Source of the DNA: Pelosinus propionicus DSM 13327 | Lineage (GTDB): Bacteria; Bacillota; Negativicutes; DSM-13327 | Reading direction: 5' to 3' | Assembly (NCBI RefSeq): GCF_900114615.1 | Contig: NZ_FOTS01000031.1 | Coordinates: 1 to 57,239, forward strand | Length of the DNA: 57,239 nt | Part shown: positions 16,496 to 24,378 of the stretch, piece by piece | How positions within the stretch are numbered: the stretch's first letter is position 1 | Layout: every line of letters starts with the position of its first letter | Translations under genes and position numbers: made by a program | The notes under the pieces: generated by a model | Databases searched by the model: none | Seen by the model: the letters and a program-made list of their open reading frames with translations, nothing else | Told to the model about the DNA's origin: nothing

Positions 16496-16573
16496 AAGGC
16501 ATTCAGAATCAAACCGTAGGTACGGTGCAATTTATTGCATTATAAGGTTTGGTTTTGAATGCCTTATTTTTTT
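16496..16573 (+). promoter_or_regulatory. Multibranched leader with terminator, candidate cis-regulatory RNA
   Basis: Outer stem AAGGCATTCA/TGAATGCCTT (16496-16505/16556-16565) and CAAACC/GGTTTG (16510-16515/16546-16551) enclose ACCGT/ACGGT and TGCAA/TTGCA hairpins. The first small hairpin shares bases with the CAAACC stem, so both cannot fully form at once. Seven T follow at 16567-16573, then the GAGGAGG site of the GNAT gene. An extra hairpin GTATTT/AAATAC (16467-16472/16487-16492) lies just upstream. No T-box or guanidine, cobalamin or FMN riboswitch consensus was recognised. Confidence 0.55.
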
Positions 16574-16587
16574 GAGGAGGAGATTCT

Positions 16588-17019
16588 ATGTATAAAAAAT
16601 TCAATTATCTATCGCCAGATGCTAAGAAAATTCGAGAAGAGGTATTTGTATTTGAACAAGGTTTTCAGAATGAATTTGATGAAATTGATAACTATGCGAC
16701 ACATTTAGTTTTTTATGAAAACAATATGTCCGTAGCTGTTTGCCGATACTATAAGGATAGAGAAAAAGATATTTATATTGTTGGTAGAATTGCGGTTTTA
16801 AAAGCTTATAGGGGAAATCGTTTTGGACAGCGTATTTTGGAAGTTTTAGAGAATAATATCGTATCCGAAGGCGGGAAGAAAATATCTTTATCGGCACAAG
16901 TCCGAGTGCAATCGTTTTATAAAAGATCAGGATATGTGGTCACGGGTGACATCTATATGGACGAAAATTGTCCCCATATCTGCATGGAAAAAAATTTAAA
17001 CAAAGGTGATTGGAATTGA
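16588..17019 (+). CDS. GNAT family N-acetyltransferase (ElaA-like)
   Basis: 143 residues. GAGGAGG lies 7 nt before the ATG, directly after the leader's U run. Seen: acetyl-CoA binding motif VGRIAVLKAYRGNRFGQRILE (about 70-90), then AQVRVQSFYKRSGYVVTGDI and a C-terminal MDENCPHICMEKNL, the arrangement of ElaA-like GNATs. It would acetylate an unknown amine. The stop overlaps the start of the next gene (TTGA), which supports coupled expression with a small membrane exporter-like protein. Together with the deformylase downstream this could be a modification or protection cluster (inference). Confidence 0.85.
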   Translation: MYKKFNYLSPDAKKIREEVFVFEQGFQNEFDEIDNYATHLVFYENNMSVAVCRYYKDREKDIYIVGRIAVLKAYRGNRFGQRILEVLENNIVSEGGKKISLSAQVRVQSFYKRSGYVVTGDIYMDENCPHICMEKNLNKGDWN

Positions 17020-17432
17020 GATATTATTTTCCGTTAATCTTGATTATTATTTCTAATCTATTTTATCATAATGCAACTAAAAAAATTCCAGAGGATGCAA
17101 ATGTGTGCTTATCCCTAGCTGTTACGTATGCAGTAAGTTTGGTAGGGGTTCTTTGCACGTATATCATTGCTGGAAATAATTTGGCAAAGGATATTCATAA
17201 TATTAACTGGACAAGTTTTGTGTTAGGGATTTCTTTAATTGGAGTTGAATTTGGATACGTATTGATGTATCGATTTGGCTGGAAGATAAATACAGGATCT
17301 CTATTGGCAAATGTATGCGTTTCTTTATTTTTAATCTTGATTGGCGGTTTTCTTTACAAAGAGATTATTAATGTAAAGCAGATTGTAGGTATTGTTTTTT
17401 GCTTGATCGGTATTTTTTTAGTGAGCAGATAA
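17016..17432 (+). CDS. Half-size EamA/SMR-like membrane protein
   Basis: 138 residues from TTG at 17016, which overlaps the GNAT stop and has GGTGA at 17005-17009; TTG at 17010 is an alternative. Four predicted helices (about 3-20, 33-55, 69-92, 101-138) in a single EamA-like unit, half the length of ordinary DMT exporters, so it would need to dimerise as SMR proteins do. It ends FCLIGIFLVSR, like the last helix of EamA repeats. Probable small-molecule transporter of unknown substrate, translated with the acetyltransferase. Confidence 0.72.
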   Translation: MRYYFPLILIIISNLFYHNATKKIPEDANVCLSLAVTYAVSLVGVLCTYIIAGNNLAKDIHNINWTSFVLGISLIGVEFGYVLMYRFGWKINTGSLLANVCVSLFLILIGGFLYKEIINVKQIVGIVFCLIGIFLVSR

Positions 17433-17474
17433 AATCCCTGTCTCTCATCTGAAATTAATAATAGGAGGACCTAT

Positions 17475-17621
17475 ATGATAAAAGAATATGAGCAAAGGAA
17501 AATTGATGAGGTGATGAAACTATGGTTAGATACTAATATTAATGCGCATTATTTTATATCGGAAAAATATTGGGTTGATAACTATCAGGTTGTAAGAGAA
17601 AGATATCTGACGAGCAAATAG
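17475..17621 (+). pseudogene. GNAT acetyltransferase N-terminal remnant
   Basis: 48 codons with AGGAGG at 17463-17468. The start MIKEYEQRKIDEVMKLWLD and the AHYFISEKYWVDNYQVVRE stretch resemble the first 40-odd residues of a common GNAT family in Firmicutes (vMxLWLxtNixAHxFIpxxYW). The reading frame stops at 17621, before any acetyl-CoA motif. The next gene starts 33 bp on. It is either a deletion remnant or a retained short peptide. Confidence 0.6.
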
Positions 17622-17653
17622 GTATAGACAGAATCTAAGGAGGTTGTTGGAAA

Positions 17654-18151
17654 ATGACTGTACGTAAAATATTACTTTTAGGGAATGAATCTCTGTATAA
17701 TGTTTCACGAGAAGTTACCGAAGATATGGATAAAAGATTTCAGGTAGTTAACGATTTACATGACACAATTATAAATTTCAGGGAGAAATATGGCTTTGGT
17801 AGGGCGATTGCTGCTCCTCAGATTGGAGAATTTCTAAGAATAATCTATATGAATTTTGATAATAAATCATATGCCCTAATGAATCCTAAATTGGAATTTG
17901 GAGAAGAACAGTTCCAAGTTTGGGATGACTGTATGAGCTTTCCTGGATTAGAAGTAAAGTTAAATCGATATAAAAAATGCAGAGTATCTTATAAGGATCT
18001 GCAATGGAATGATTGCTTTTTAGAATTTGAAGATGATTTGTCTGAACTAATTCAGCATGAATACGATCATTTAGATGGGATATTAGCAGTACAAAGAGCG
18101 ATTGATAATAAGTCGTTTAGAATTAATCCCGAAAAATCAGGGTGTTATTAA
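17654..18151 (+). CDS. Peptide deformylase, divergent copy
   Basis: 165 residues, AAGGAGG before the ATG. The three deformylase motifs are present: GRAIAAPQIG (49-58, first motif with Ala at a usual Gly), DDCMS (Cys93, for EGCLS) and QHEYDHLDG (His135-Glu136-His139) for HExxH. The metal ligands and the catalytic Glu are therefore intact. The family removes formyl from the N-terminal Met of nascent proteins. Its place behind GNAT and exporter-like genes, not with the fmt gene, suggests an accessory, perhaps inhibitor-tolerant copy (inference). A second housekeeping deformylase elsewhere would be expected. Confidence 0.85.
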   Translation: MTVRKILLLGNESLYNVSREVTEDMDKRFQVVNDLHDTIINFREKYGFGRAIAAPQIGEFLRIIYMNFDNKSYALMNPKLEFGEEQFQVWDDCMSFPGLEVKLNRYKKCRVSYKDLQWNDCFLEFEDDLSELIQHEYDHLDGILAVQRAIDNKSFRINPEKSGCY

Positions 18152-18191
18152 GATATACGGATAAGCGAATACAGGCTGATTAATATAACTG

Positions 18192-18226
18192 AAGGCCAGG
18201 ATTGTTCTTAGAGACACCTGGTCTTT
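18192..18226 (+). terminator. Terminator after deformylase gene
   Basis: AAGGCCAGG (18192-18200) pairs with CCTGGTCTT (18217-18225, one G-U), followed by T. It lies 40 nt after the deformylase stop. Confidence 0.6.
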
Positions 18227-18316
18227 ATCTAGTTACCAATAAAAATGAGTGGTGAAAGAGTTAGCGGGTTATGTGTAAGAAGTCAATTGGCCAGAGCAGA
18301 GCGGTAAATGATATTT

Positions 18317-18362
18317 ATAGTACTTATAGAGAATTAAGATAGTACTTTGGGATAGTACTTTG
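18317..18362 (+). promoter_or_regulatory. Three ATAGTACTT repeats upstream of the copper receptor promoter
   Basis: ATAGTACTT occurs at 18317-18325, 18339-18347 and 18352-18360; the last two belong to a 12-bp direct repeat GATAGTACTTTG. They end where a -35 would lie for the TATAAT at 18379, which has no good -35 of its own. This is the layout of an activator-dependent promoter. The binding protein is unknown. Confidence 0.45.
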
Positions 18363-18378
18363 TCTAATTGTAAAGGGT

Positions 18379-18399
18379 TATAATTGATAATCGTAATCA
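18379..18399 (+). promoter_or_regulatory. -10 element with overlapping Fur-box-like palindrome
   Basis: TATAAT at 18379-18384 runs into TGATAAT-C-GTAATCA at 18385-18399, which matches the Fur 7-1-7 form (TGATAAT-N-ATTATCA) at 13 of 15 positions. A repressor here would block transcription of the TonB receptor. It might be Fur or another Fur-family metal sensor. Confidence 0.55.
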
Positions 18400-18564
18400 A
18401 TTAATTGCCTGTTAGCGACAGTAAGCGGATAAGATCATAAATCAGCTGGAAGTGCAGGTAAAAAAAACGGGCACTATCAGTTAAACCTAAGCATGATTTA
18501 CCGCCCGCAAACAGGATGATGGAATTACCTTATACCAAAATTAGACAAGAATGGTGATGATCTG

Positions 18565-20538
18565 ATGAAAAAAGTACGGACACTTGTCGTTTCTTCTTTG
18601 TTGTTACTTGCTGCCAATACACAGTCAGCATCAGCGGCAGAAGAAGAAGAAAAGACCATATTTACACTGGATGAGATCGTTGTTACCGCGCCAGCGGTCA
18701 GTAATCCCCTGATTGTAGAAACCGACCCTAAGTCACCACGGCAGCCAGTTCCAGCCGCTGATGGCGGCGGATACCTGAAAAGTATACCTGGATTTTCTGT
18801 TGCTCGGCAGGGTGGGACAGGCGGAGATCCAGTTTTCCGCGGACTGGGAGGAACACGGCTGAATGTTTTGTTGGATGGAACGTATCAGTTTGGCGCATGC
18901 CCTGGACGGATGGACCCGACTACTTCGTATGTTTTTCCCGAAACATATAGTAAAATTTCGATTTTGAAAGGGCCGGAGACGGTTAAATATGGTGGAGGAA
19001 ACGTAGCCGGAACAGTATTGTTTGAACGGGAAACAGAAAGATTTGACAAGCCGGGAGTCCGGGTCAACAGCAGTGTGCTTATCGGCAGTGCCGGCCGTGA
19101 TGATGAATTGCTGGACGTCACTGCCGGTGATACCAAAGGCTATGTGCGGGTCATCAAAACCAGGTCAAATTCTAATGATTATGAAGACGGAAATGGCACT
19201 AAGGTACATTCATTCTATACTCGGCAGAGCCTGACCGGTATTTTCGGCTGGACACCTGATGTTGATACTCTGTACGAATTTACAGTAGATACCAGTGATG
19301 CCGAAGCGGCATACGGTGGAAGATCCATGGATGGTCCGAAATTTGACCGTAATGATTATAACTTTAAATTCAGCAAGAAACATATATCCCCGGTAATTAG
19401 TAATTTTGAATTTAAAGTATTTCATAATTATGTGGATCATGTAATGGACAACTATTCTCTGCGGCCTGCAGGTACGATGCCCATGGCTATGGAAGTCGAC
19501 CGGACAACAAACGGCGGACGTTTAGCAGCAGATTTAACTTTAGGAAAATCGACCACGGGAACAGTTGGAATTGATTATCAAAAAAATGAACATGCTGGAC
19601 GAATGGCAATGGCAATGATGGGGACTCCTGTTTATAATACAGGTATGGTCCGAGATCTGACCTTTACTAACTATGGTTTGTTTGGTGAGTTGAAACGTCA
19701 ATTGAAAAACAGCAGCCGGCTTCTTGCTGGACTCAGGACCGACAGCCTGGACGTAAAAAATGAAAAAACAGCAGAGGAAGATCATGACCGGACGTACGGT
19801 GCCTTTCTGCGTTATGAGCATGATCATGCGAACGCACCGATTACCTCCTATATTGGTATTGGTCATGCGCAAAGGCCAGCTGATTATTGGGAGCGGAGCA
19901 TTAACTTTTATCTGAAGCCGGAAAAGAGCACTCAACTTGATACCGGACTTATTTATCGTTCGGGTAAACTTAGCACGAGCCTGTCATTGTTTTATGCTGA
20001 TATTAAGGACTTTATCTTATTTAAAAATGCAAATAGCTCGACAACAAAGACAGCTCACAATGTTGATGCATCACTCTATGGCGGCGAAGTCGATTTGGCT
20101 TACCCGCTGAATAAGAACTGGACAGCAACTGCCTCTCTGGCCTATGTACGGGGGAATAATGATTCGGATGATAAACCCTTGGCTCAAATTCCACCGCTGG
20201 AAGGAACATTGGGAATCAAATACAGTCATGAGAAGATAGAGGCCGGCTTGCTGTGGCGCGGAGTTCAGGCACAAACCCGCTATGATTTAAACAGCGGAAG
20301 TGAAATCGGTTATGACCTTGGTGCAAGCAGCGGATTTGGTATCCTTTCTGCCAATGTGGCCTATAAAGCTAGTAAAGCGATTACGGTAGCAGCTGGTGTG
20401 GATAATATCTTTGACAAGAATTATGCAGAATTTATCAGCCGATCCGGAGCTGCAATTCCTGCACTGGGTATCGCTTCTTCCTTTAGAGTAAATGAACCTG
20501 GCCGTACCATTTGGGTAAAAGCAAGCTATAATTATTAA
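18565..20538 (+). CDS. TonB-dependent copper receptor (OprC/NosA-like)
   Basis: 657 residues. Signal peptide 1-24 (ends SASA), TonB box TLDEIVVTA (34-42), plug domain to about 160, and a 22-strand beta-barrel ending in aromatic Tyr (KASYNY). The plug holds GGTGGDPVFRGLGGTRLNVL and CPGRM (112-116), the CxxxM arrangement that binds copper in OprC. Met-rich loops (MPMAMEV, AGRMAMAMMG) add further thioether ligands. Family role: energy-dependent import of copper through the outer membrane. It needs TonB-ExbBD from elsewhere. It is monocistronic behind a Fur-like site and three direct repeats, upstream of an ABC importer. Specificity for copper rather than nickel is inferred from the family. Confidence 0.88.
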   Translation: MKKVRTLVVSSLLLLAANTQSASAAEEEEKTIFTLDEIVVTAPAVSNPLIVETDPKSPRQPVPAADGGGYLKSIPGFSVARQGGTGGDPVFRGLGGTRLNVLLDGTYQFGACPGRMDPTTSYVFPETYSKISILKGPETVKYGGGNVAGTVLFERETERFDKPGVRVNSSVLIGSAGRDDELLDVTAGDTKGYVRVIKTRSNSNDYEDGNGTKVHSFYTRQSLTGIFGWTPDVDTLYEFTVDTSDAEAAYGGRSMDGPKFDRNDYNFKFSKKHISPVISNFEFKVFHNYVDHVMDNYSLRPAGTMPMAMEVDRTTNGGRLAADLTLGKSTTGTVGIDYQKNEHAGRMAMAMMGTPVYNTGMVRDLTFTNYGLFGELKRQLKNSSRLLAGLRTDSLDVKNEKTAEEDHDRTYGAFLRYEHDHANAPITSYIGIGHAQRPADYWERSINFYLKPEKSTQLDTGLIYRSGKLSTSLSLFYADIKDFILFKNANSSTTKTAHNVDASLYGGEVDLAYPLNKNWTATASLAYVRGNNDSDDKPLAQIPPLEGTLGIKYSHEKIEAGLLWRGVQAQTRYDLNSGSEIGYDLGASSGFGILSANVAYKASKAITVAAGVDNIFDKNYAEFISRSGAAIPALGIASSFRVNEPGRTIWVKASYNY

Positions 20539-20620
20539 TTAGCTCCGCGGTCTTAGTGCTTTACAAACTCGCCTGCTGATAGCAAGTATTGTATTGCTAG
20601 TAAAATAATGCTCATAATAT

Positions 20621-20745
20621 AGCAGGATTAATGATAAAGAGAAGCTGCCATAATAAATTTATGGAAAGCTTCTCTTTTAGTTGACATACCGATAAAATAA
20701 AGGTAATTTAGATCTATTGTTTTTATTGGGCAAGGAACTTGTCCC
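20621..20745. repeat. Hairpin repeat copy 2 plus GGGCAAGGAACTTGTCCC motif
   Basis: AAGAGAAGCTGCCATAA pairs imperfectly with TTATGGAAAGCTTCTCTT (20637-20677), followed by TTAGTTGACATACCGATA. GGGCAAGGAACTTGTCCC lies at 20728-20745, about 50 nt after the stem, the same spacing as in the copy at 30155. The hairpin also serves as a terminator of the receptor gene. Confidence 0.75.
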
Positions 20746-20846
20746 GCTATTCCTTTTACACATACAATCTGTCGGCGAATGGGTATGGTGCGATATGATG
20801 TGTAATAGCTGGTTTCTGGGCGATACAACACGAAGGAGAAGATATT

Positions 20847-21314
20847 ATGTTTATTGAAATGCGACAAAAGAAAAAAAGTATGTCAGAAGAGGATACGATT
20901 AAGGTGCTGATGGAAACAGAGTTTGGGTCATTAGCTTGTATTTGTGCAAATGGATTTCCGTATGTAGTACCGCTAAATTTTGTTTATGAAAACGGTGCGA
21001 TTTATTTTCATTCTGCCCATACTGGACACAAAATTGATAATATCAAAAATAACGCTAAAGTCAGTTTTTCTGCTGTGAGTTATATTAATTTAGTACCTAA
21101 GAATTTTGATACTGAATATGACAGTGCTGTTATATTTGGAACAGCGGTTGAAATTACCGATGAAATAGAAAAACGCCAGGCGCTGGTGTCTTTAATCAAA
21201 AAGTACTCAAATGAGTATTTTGAAAAAGGTATGGCTTATATAACCAAAAGTATGCATACTGCTGCCGTTTACAAAATAGAAATTGAACATATGACGGGAA
21301 AGCGAGGACGATAG
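20847..21314 (+). CDS. Pyridoxamine-phosphate-oxidase-like flavoprotein (NimA type)
   Basis: 155 residues, AAGGAG 8 nt before the ATG. The split-barrel FMN-binding fold is indicated by GSLACICANGFPYVVPLNF (about 27-45), IYFHSAHTGHKIDNIKNN (about 52-69) and VIFGTAVEI. This is the pattern of the NimA-like branch, where members reduce nitroimidazoles or other small oxidised compounds; they bind FMN or related cofactors. It stands alone between the copper receptor and the ABC importer, with hairpin repeat copy 2 upstream. The actual substrate is unknown. Confidence 0.85.
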   Translation: MFIEMRQKKKSMSEEDTIKVLMETEFGSLACICANGFPYVVPLNFVYENGAIYFHSAHTGHKIDNIKNNAKVSFSAVSYINLVPKNFDTEYDSAVIFGTAVEITDEIEKRQALVSLIKKYSNEYFEKGMAYITKSMHTAAVYKIEIEHMTGKRGR

Positions 21315-21677
21315 AAACGAATGGCTACGATAGGACGGAAAGTTCGATATAGCGGTTCCGTTTTCCTGGTAAAGGGACTTCGTGGGTTTGGACAAGCCAT
21401 CTTTACAGAAGTACTATTAGCTGTTATAATCTAGTATAAAAATAAAATTGTGGAAATTTTATAAATATGGCAGAAGTCATATTCTAATTTTTAGTAAAGT
21501 AATACATAAATATATAGATTAAAACTGTGGTATGAAACCATTGGGGAAAAGTTTTCCCTGGTTTTCTGCTGCTTTTTTTTTGCAGAAAACAGAAAATATG
21601 GAGTAAACAACCGGAAGTTCTCACCTTGCATGTATTAAATAATGGATAACGTAAAAAATATAATGTTGGAGGAAAGC
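21315..21677 (+). promoter_or_regulatory. Long leader of ABC importer operon with three adjacent hairpins
   Basis: After a possible -10 TATAAT (21425-21430), the leader holds TGGT/ACCA (21528-21540), GGGAAAAGTTTTCCC (21544-21558) and GTTTTCTGC/GCAGAAAAC (21561-21569/21582-21590). GTTTTCCC and GCAGAAAAC segments could swap partners. No terminator-like U run follows the last hairpin, and no NiCo or cobalamin riboswitch consensus was recognised. A metal-responsive leader is possible but unproven. Confidence 0.35.
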
Positions 21678-23282
21678 ATGAGAAATAAAAGAATTTTAGC
21701 GATATGTTTAATAGTAATTTTCTTATTTGCTTTAGTTGGCTGTGGTAAGACAGGTAAAAATGATGCTGGGACGGCGACAAAAGACAGTGTGGTAATCGCC
21801 ATGGATGCTGAATCAGAGCCTGCTGCTGGATTCGATCCGATTATGGGCTGGGCTGCCGGTGAGCACACACATGATCCATTAATCCAAAGTACCTTATTAA
21901 TTACAAAAGATGATATTACTATTGGTTATGACCTGGCAAAAGAGTACACGATTTCGCCGGATGGTCTCACATGGACTTTTAAAATTCGTTCGGATGTGAA
22001 ATTTACAGATGGTGTGCCACTTACGGCAAAAGACGTGGCTTTTACCTATAATAATGCTATGAAGCAGGCGACCGACACAGATTTGTCTATGCTAAAATCG
22101 GTGGAAGCCATTGATGATACGACCGCGGTTTTTCATTTTAACACACCTTATTCAGCATTTGCTTACACGGCAGCTGTTGTAGGTATTGTTCCTGAACATG
22201 CATATAATGCAGCGACTTATGGTAAAAATCCGATTGGTTCCGGTCGGTATATTCTCAAACAATGGGATAAAGGGCAGCAGGTAATTTTAGAAGCCAATCC
22301 GAATTATTATGGTGAAAAACCAGCAATCAAGAAAGTTTCAATTGTATTTATGTCGGAGGATGCTTCCTACGCGGCGGCTCAAGGCGGACAAGTCGATGTA
22401 GCCTATACAGCGCCATCTTATACGGTTAACCCAGTTAAAGGATATAAGATCCTTTCGTTTAACACTGAAGATATTCGCGGCCTGAATCTCCCCACTGTTC
22501 CTGCTGGGAATAAGACACCTGCCAAGAAAAATGGAGAAAGTTACCCCGCTGGCAACAATGTTACTTCACAGCTAGCGATTCGCCAGGCAATTGCTTTGGC
22601 GATTGACCGGGAGGCTATCGTCAAGAATGTTCTAAACGGCTATGGTTCAGTGGCTTATAGTGACAGCGTTAATGAGCCTTGGGAAAATGAGGCTATGAAA
22701 GTCGCGTTTGATCCTGCAAAAGCAAAATCAATTTTAGAAGCAGATGGCTGGAGATTAAGCGCAGATGGTATTTATGAAAAACAGGGCTTAACAGCCGAGT
22801 TTGATCTTCTCTATATTTCCTCAAACTCTGTTCGAACAGGAATTGCTATGGCTGTGAAGGAGATGCTGCAACAAGTAGGAATAAAAGTAAATCCTATAGG
22901 ATCAAGCTGGGATAAAATTGCAACGTTATGTTATGAGACACCTCATGTCTTTGGTGCTGGATCTCATTCTCCTACTGGAGTTAGGAGCCATTACTATACT
23001 GGTAAAAACTATGCTTTTTATTCCAATAAAACTGTAGATAGATACATTGATGAAGCATTAGCAGCTACTTCTGTAGAAGCATCATATCCACTATGGAAAA
23101 AAGCGCAATGGGATGGTGCTGTCGGTGTTACTCCTCAAGCTGACTCACCTTGGGTGTGGCTGGTAGAAATAAAACATATCTATTTTGCCAAAGAAAATCT
23201 GAATGTAATTGATAAGAAAATTCATCCTCATGGTTATGGCTGGACAATTGTGAATAATGTCCACCAATGGTCTTGGAAGTAG
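21678..23282 (+). CDS. ABC importer substrate-binding lipoprotein (nickel/peptide/opine type)
   Basis: 534 residues from the ATG at 21678, with GGAGG 5 nt upstream; the upstream in-frame ATGs lack a site. The lipoprotein signal MRNKRILAICLIVIFLFALV ends in a lipobox LVGC. The mature protein has the family 5 solute-binding fold: YTISPDGLTWTFKIR, DGVPLTAKDVAFTYN, NPIGSGRYIL and QAIALAIDREAI. This family carries peptides, opine-metal complexes or nickel chelates to a DppBC-type permease. The C-terminus is rich in His and Trp (HPHGYGWTIVNNVHQWSWK). Nearness to a metal receptor favours a metal chelate (inference). First gene of a five-gene operon, followed by an internal terminator-like hairpin. 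Confidence 0.88.
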   Translation: MRNKRILAICLIVIFLFALVGCGKTGKNDAGTATKDSVVIAMDAESEPAAGFDPIMGWAAGEHTHDPLIQSTLLITKDDITIGYDLAKEYTISPDGLTWTFKIRSDVKFTDGVPLTAKDVAFTYNNAMKQATDTDLSMLKSVEAIDDTTAVFHFNTPYSAFAYTAAVVGIVPEHAYNAATYGKNPIGSGRYILKQWDKGQQVILEANPNYYGEKPAIKKVSIVFMSEDASYAAAQGGQVDVAYTAPSYTVNPVKGYKILSFNTEDIRGLNLPTVPAGNKTPAKKNGESYPAGNNVTSQLAIRQAIALAIDREAIVKNVLNGYGSVAYSDSVNEPWENEAMKVAFDPAKAKSILEADGWRLSADGIYEKQGLTAEFDLLYISSNSVRTGIAMAVKEMLQQVGIKVNPIGSSWDKIATLCYETPHVFGAGSHSPTGVRSHYYTGKNYAFYSNKTVDRYIDEALAATSVEASYPLWKKAQWDGAVGVTPQADSPWVWLVEIKHIYFAKENLNVIDKKIHPHGYGWTIVNNVHQWSWK

Positions 23283-23309
23283 TCAATAGATTAACAAGTT
23301 ATTTCTGTT

Positions 23310-23352
23310 CTATGGTATAGAAAAAAATTCTATACCATAGGCTTATTCTTTT
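23310..23352 (+). terminator. Internal attenuating terminator after binding-protein gene
   Basis: CTATGGTATAGAA (23310-23322) pairs perfectly with TTCTATACCATAG (23328-23340), followed by GCTTATTCTTTTT. It lies between the binding-protein and permease genes, as often seen where the binding protein is made in excess. Confidence 0.7.
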
Positions 23353-23370
23353 TAAAATGAGGTATTTCTT

Positions 23371-24378
23371 GTGGATATAGGGCGATATTCCGGCATTTTA
23401 AAATATGTCGTAAAAAGTATAATCAAAATAATTTCATTGTTAATTGCCGTAAGTATTCTTTCTTTTGTCCTGGTTTCAGCATCGCCTGTAGATCCAGTTC
23501 GTGCCTACATCGGCGAAGTGGGGATGGCCAATATGAGTGTGGAAAACCTGGCTAAGCTCGAAGCGTATTTTGGCATAAATACACCGCCAATCGAAAGGTA
23601 CTGGAATTGGTTTACGGGTTTTGTTCAAGGAGATATGGGATCATCGCTGCTTTACCGTCAGCCTGTTGCCAGTGTTATTCATGTGAAATTTATGAATTCA
23701 ATGGTTCTCATGACCACGGCATGGATTTTTTCGGGTTTATTAGGATTCCTATTTGGGATTATAGCTGGATTATATCGCGGTCGATGGATTGATAAAGCAA
23801 TTAAGGGCTATTCGTTACTAATTGCCAGTATGCCTACCTTTTGGCTAGCATTGGTGTTAGTAATGATTTTTTCCGTATGGCTGCAGATTTTGCCTATTGG
23901 ATTGAGCGTGCCAATTGGGGTAAATGCTGCAGAAGTCTCAATTTTGGACAGCATAAAGCATTTAATTTTGCCTGCTTTAACGTTGAGTGTAATTGGAATT
24001 GCCAACATTACTCTGCACACCAGAGAAAAAATGATAGATATTATGGGAGAAGATTACATTCTTTTTGCCAAAGCGCGGGGGAAAAGTAATTTATCGATTA
24101 TCCGGCATCATGCCCTGCGTAATATTCTGCTGCCAGCTATAACCTTGCAGTTTGCATCCATCAGTGAAATTTTCGGCGGTTCTGTACTGGTGGAACAAGT
24201 TTTTTCCTATCCAGGTTTAGGGAAGGCGGCTGTTTCTGCTGGTTTAAGCGGAGATGCACCTCTTTTACTTGGTATTGCAGTGATCAGCGCAGCACTAGTG
24301 TTTTTTGGTAATTTAGTTGCCAATCTTTTATATGGGATTGTTGACCCTAGAATAAGGCGGGGAAGCGCATATGAATAA
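23371..24378 (+). CDS. ABC importer permease 1 (DppB/NikB-like)
   Basis: 335 residues from a GTG with GAGGT upstream. Six membrane segments; the first helix (about 11-33) is followed by a large external loop with EAYFGINTPPIERYWNWF. The cytoplasmic EAA loop is DYILFAKARGKSNLSIIRHHALRN, which docks on the ATPases. It forms the channel with the next gene, which it overlaps by 8 nt. Typical length for the DppB/NikB family. Confidence 0.9.
   Translation: MDIGRYSGILKYVVKSIIKIISLLIAVSILSFVLVSASPVDPVRAYIGEVGMANMSVENLAKLEAYFGINTPPIERYWNWFTGFVQGDMGSSLLYRQPVASVIHVKFMNSMVLMTTAWIFSGLLGFLFGIIAGLYRGRWIDKAIKGYSLLIASMPTFWLALVLVMIFSVWLQILPIGLSVPIGVNAAEVSILDSIKHLILPALTLSVIGIANITLHTREKMIDIMGEDYILFAKARGKSNLSIIRHHALRNILLPAITLQFASISEIFGGSVLVEQVFSYPGLGKAAVSAGLSGDAPLLLGIAVISAALVFFGNLVANLLYGIVDPRIRRGSAYE

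Noticed and set aside
16513-16526. T-box antiterminator in the GNAT leader
   Set aside because: ACCGTAGGTACGGT slightly resembles T-box elements, but the AGGGTGGNACCGCG consensus and a specifier stem are missing.
16413-16595. Rightward 60-codon frame in the leader before the GNAT gene
   Set aside because: It covers the structured leader and overlaps the GNAT start; it has no binding site and its sequence is not protein-like.
18400-18564. Cobalamin riboswitch upstream of the TonB receptor
   Set aside because: TonB receptors often have one, but no conserved B12-box or GCCACTG-type core is present. GGTAAA/TTTACC and CGGGC/GCCCG segments can only pair as a pseudoknot-like arrangement, so I make no call.
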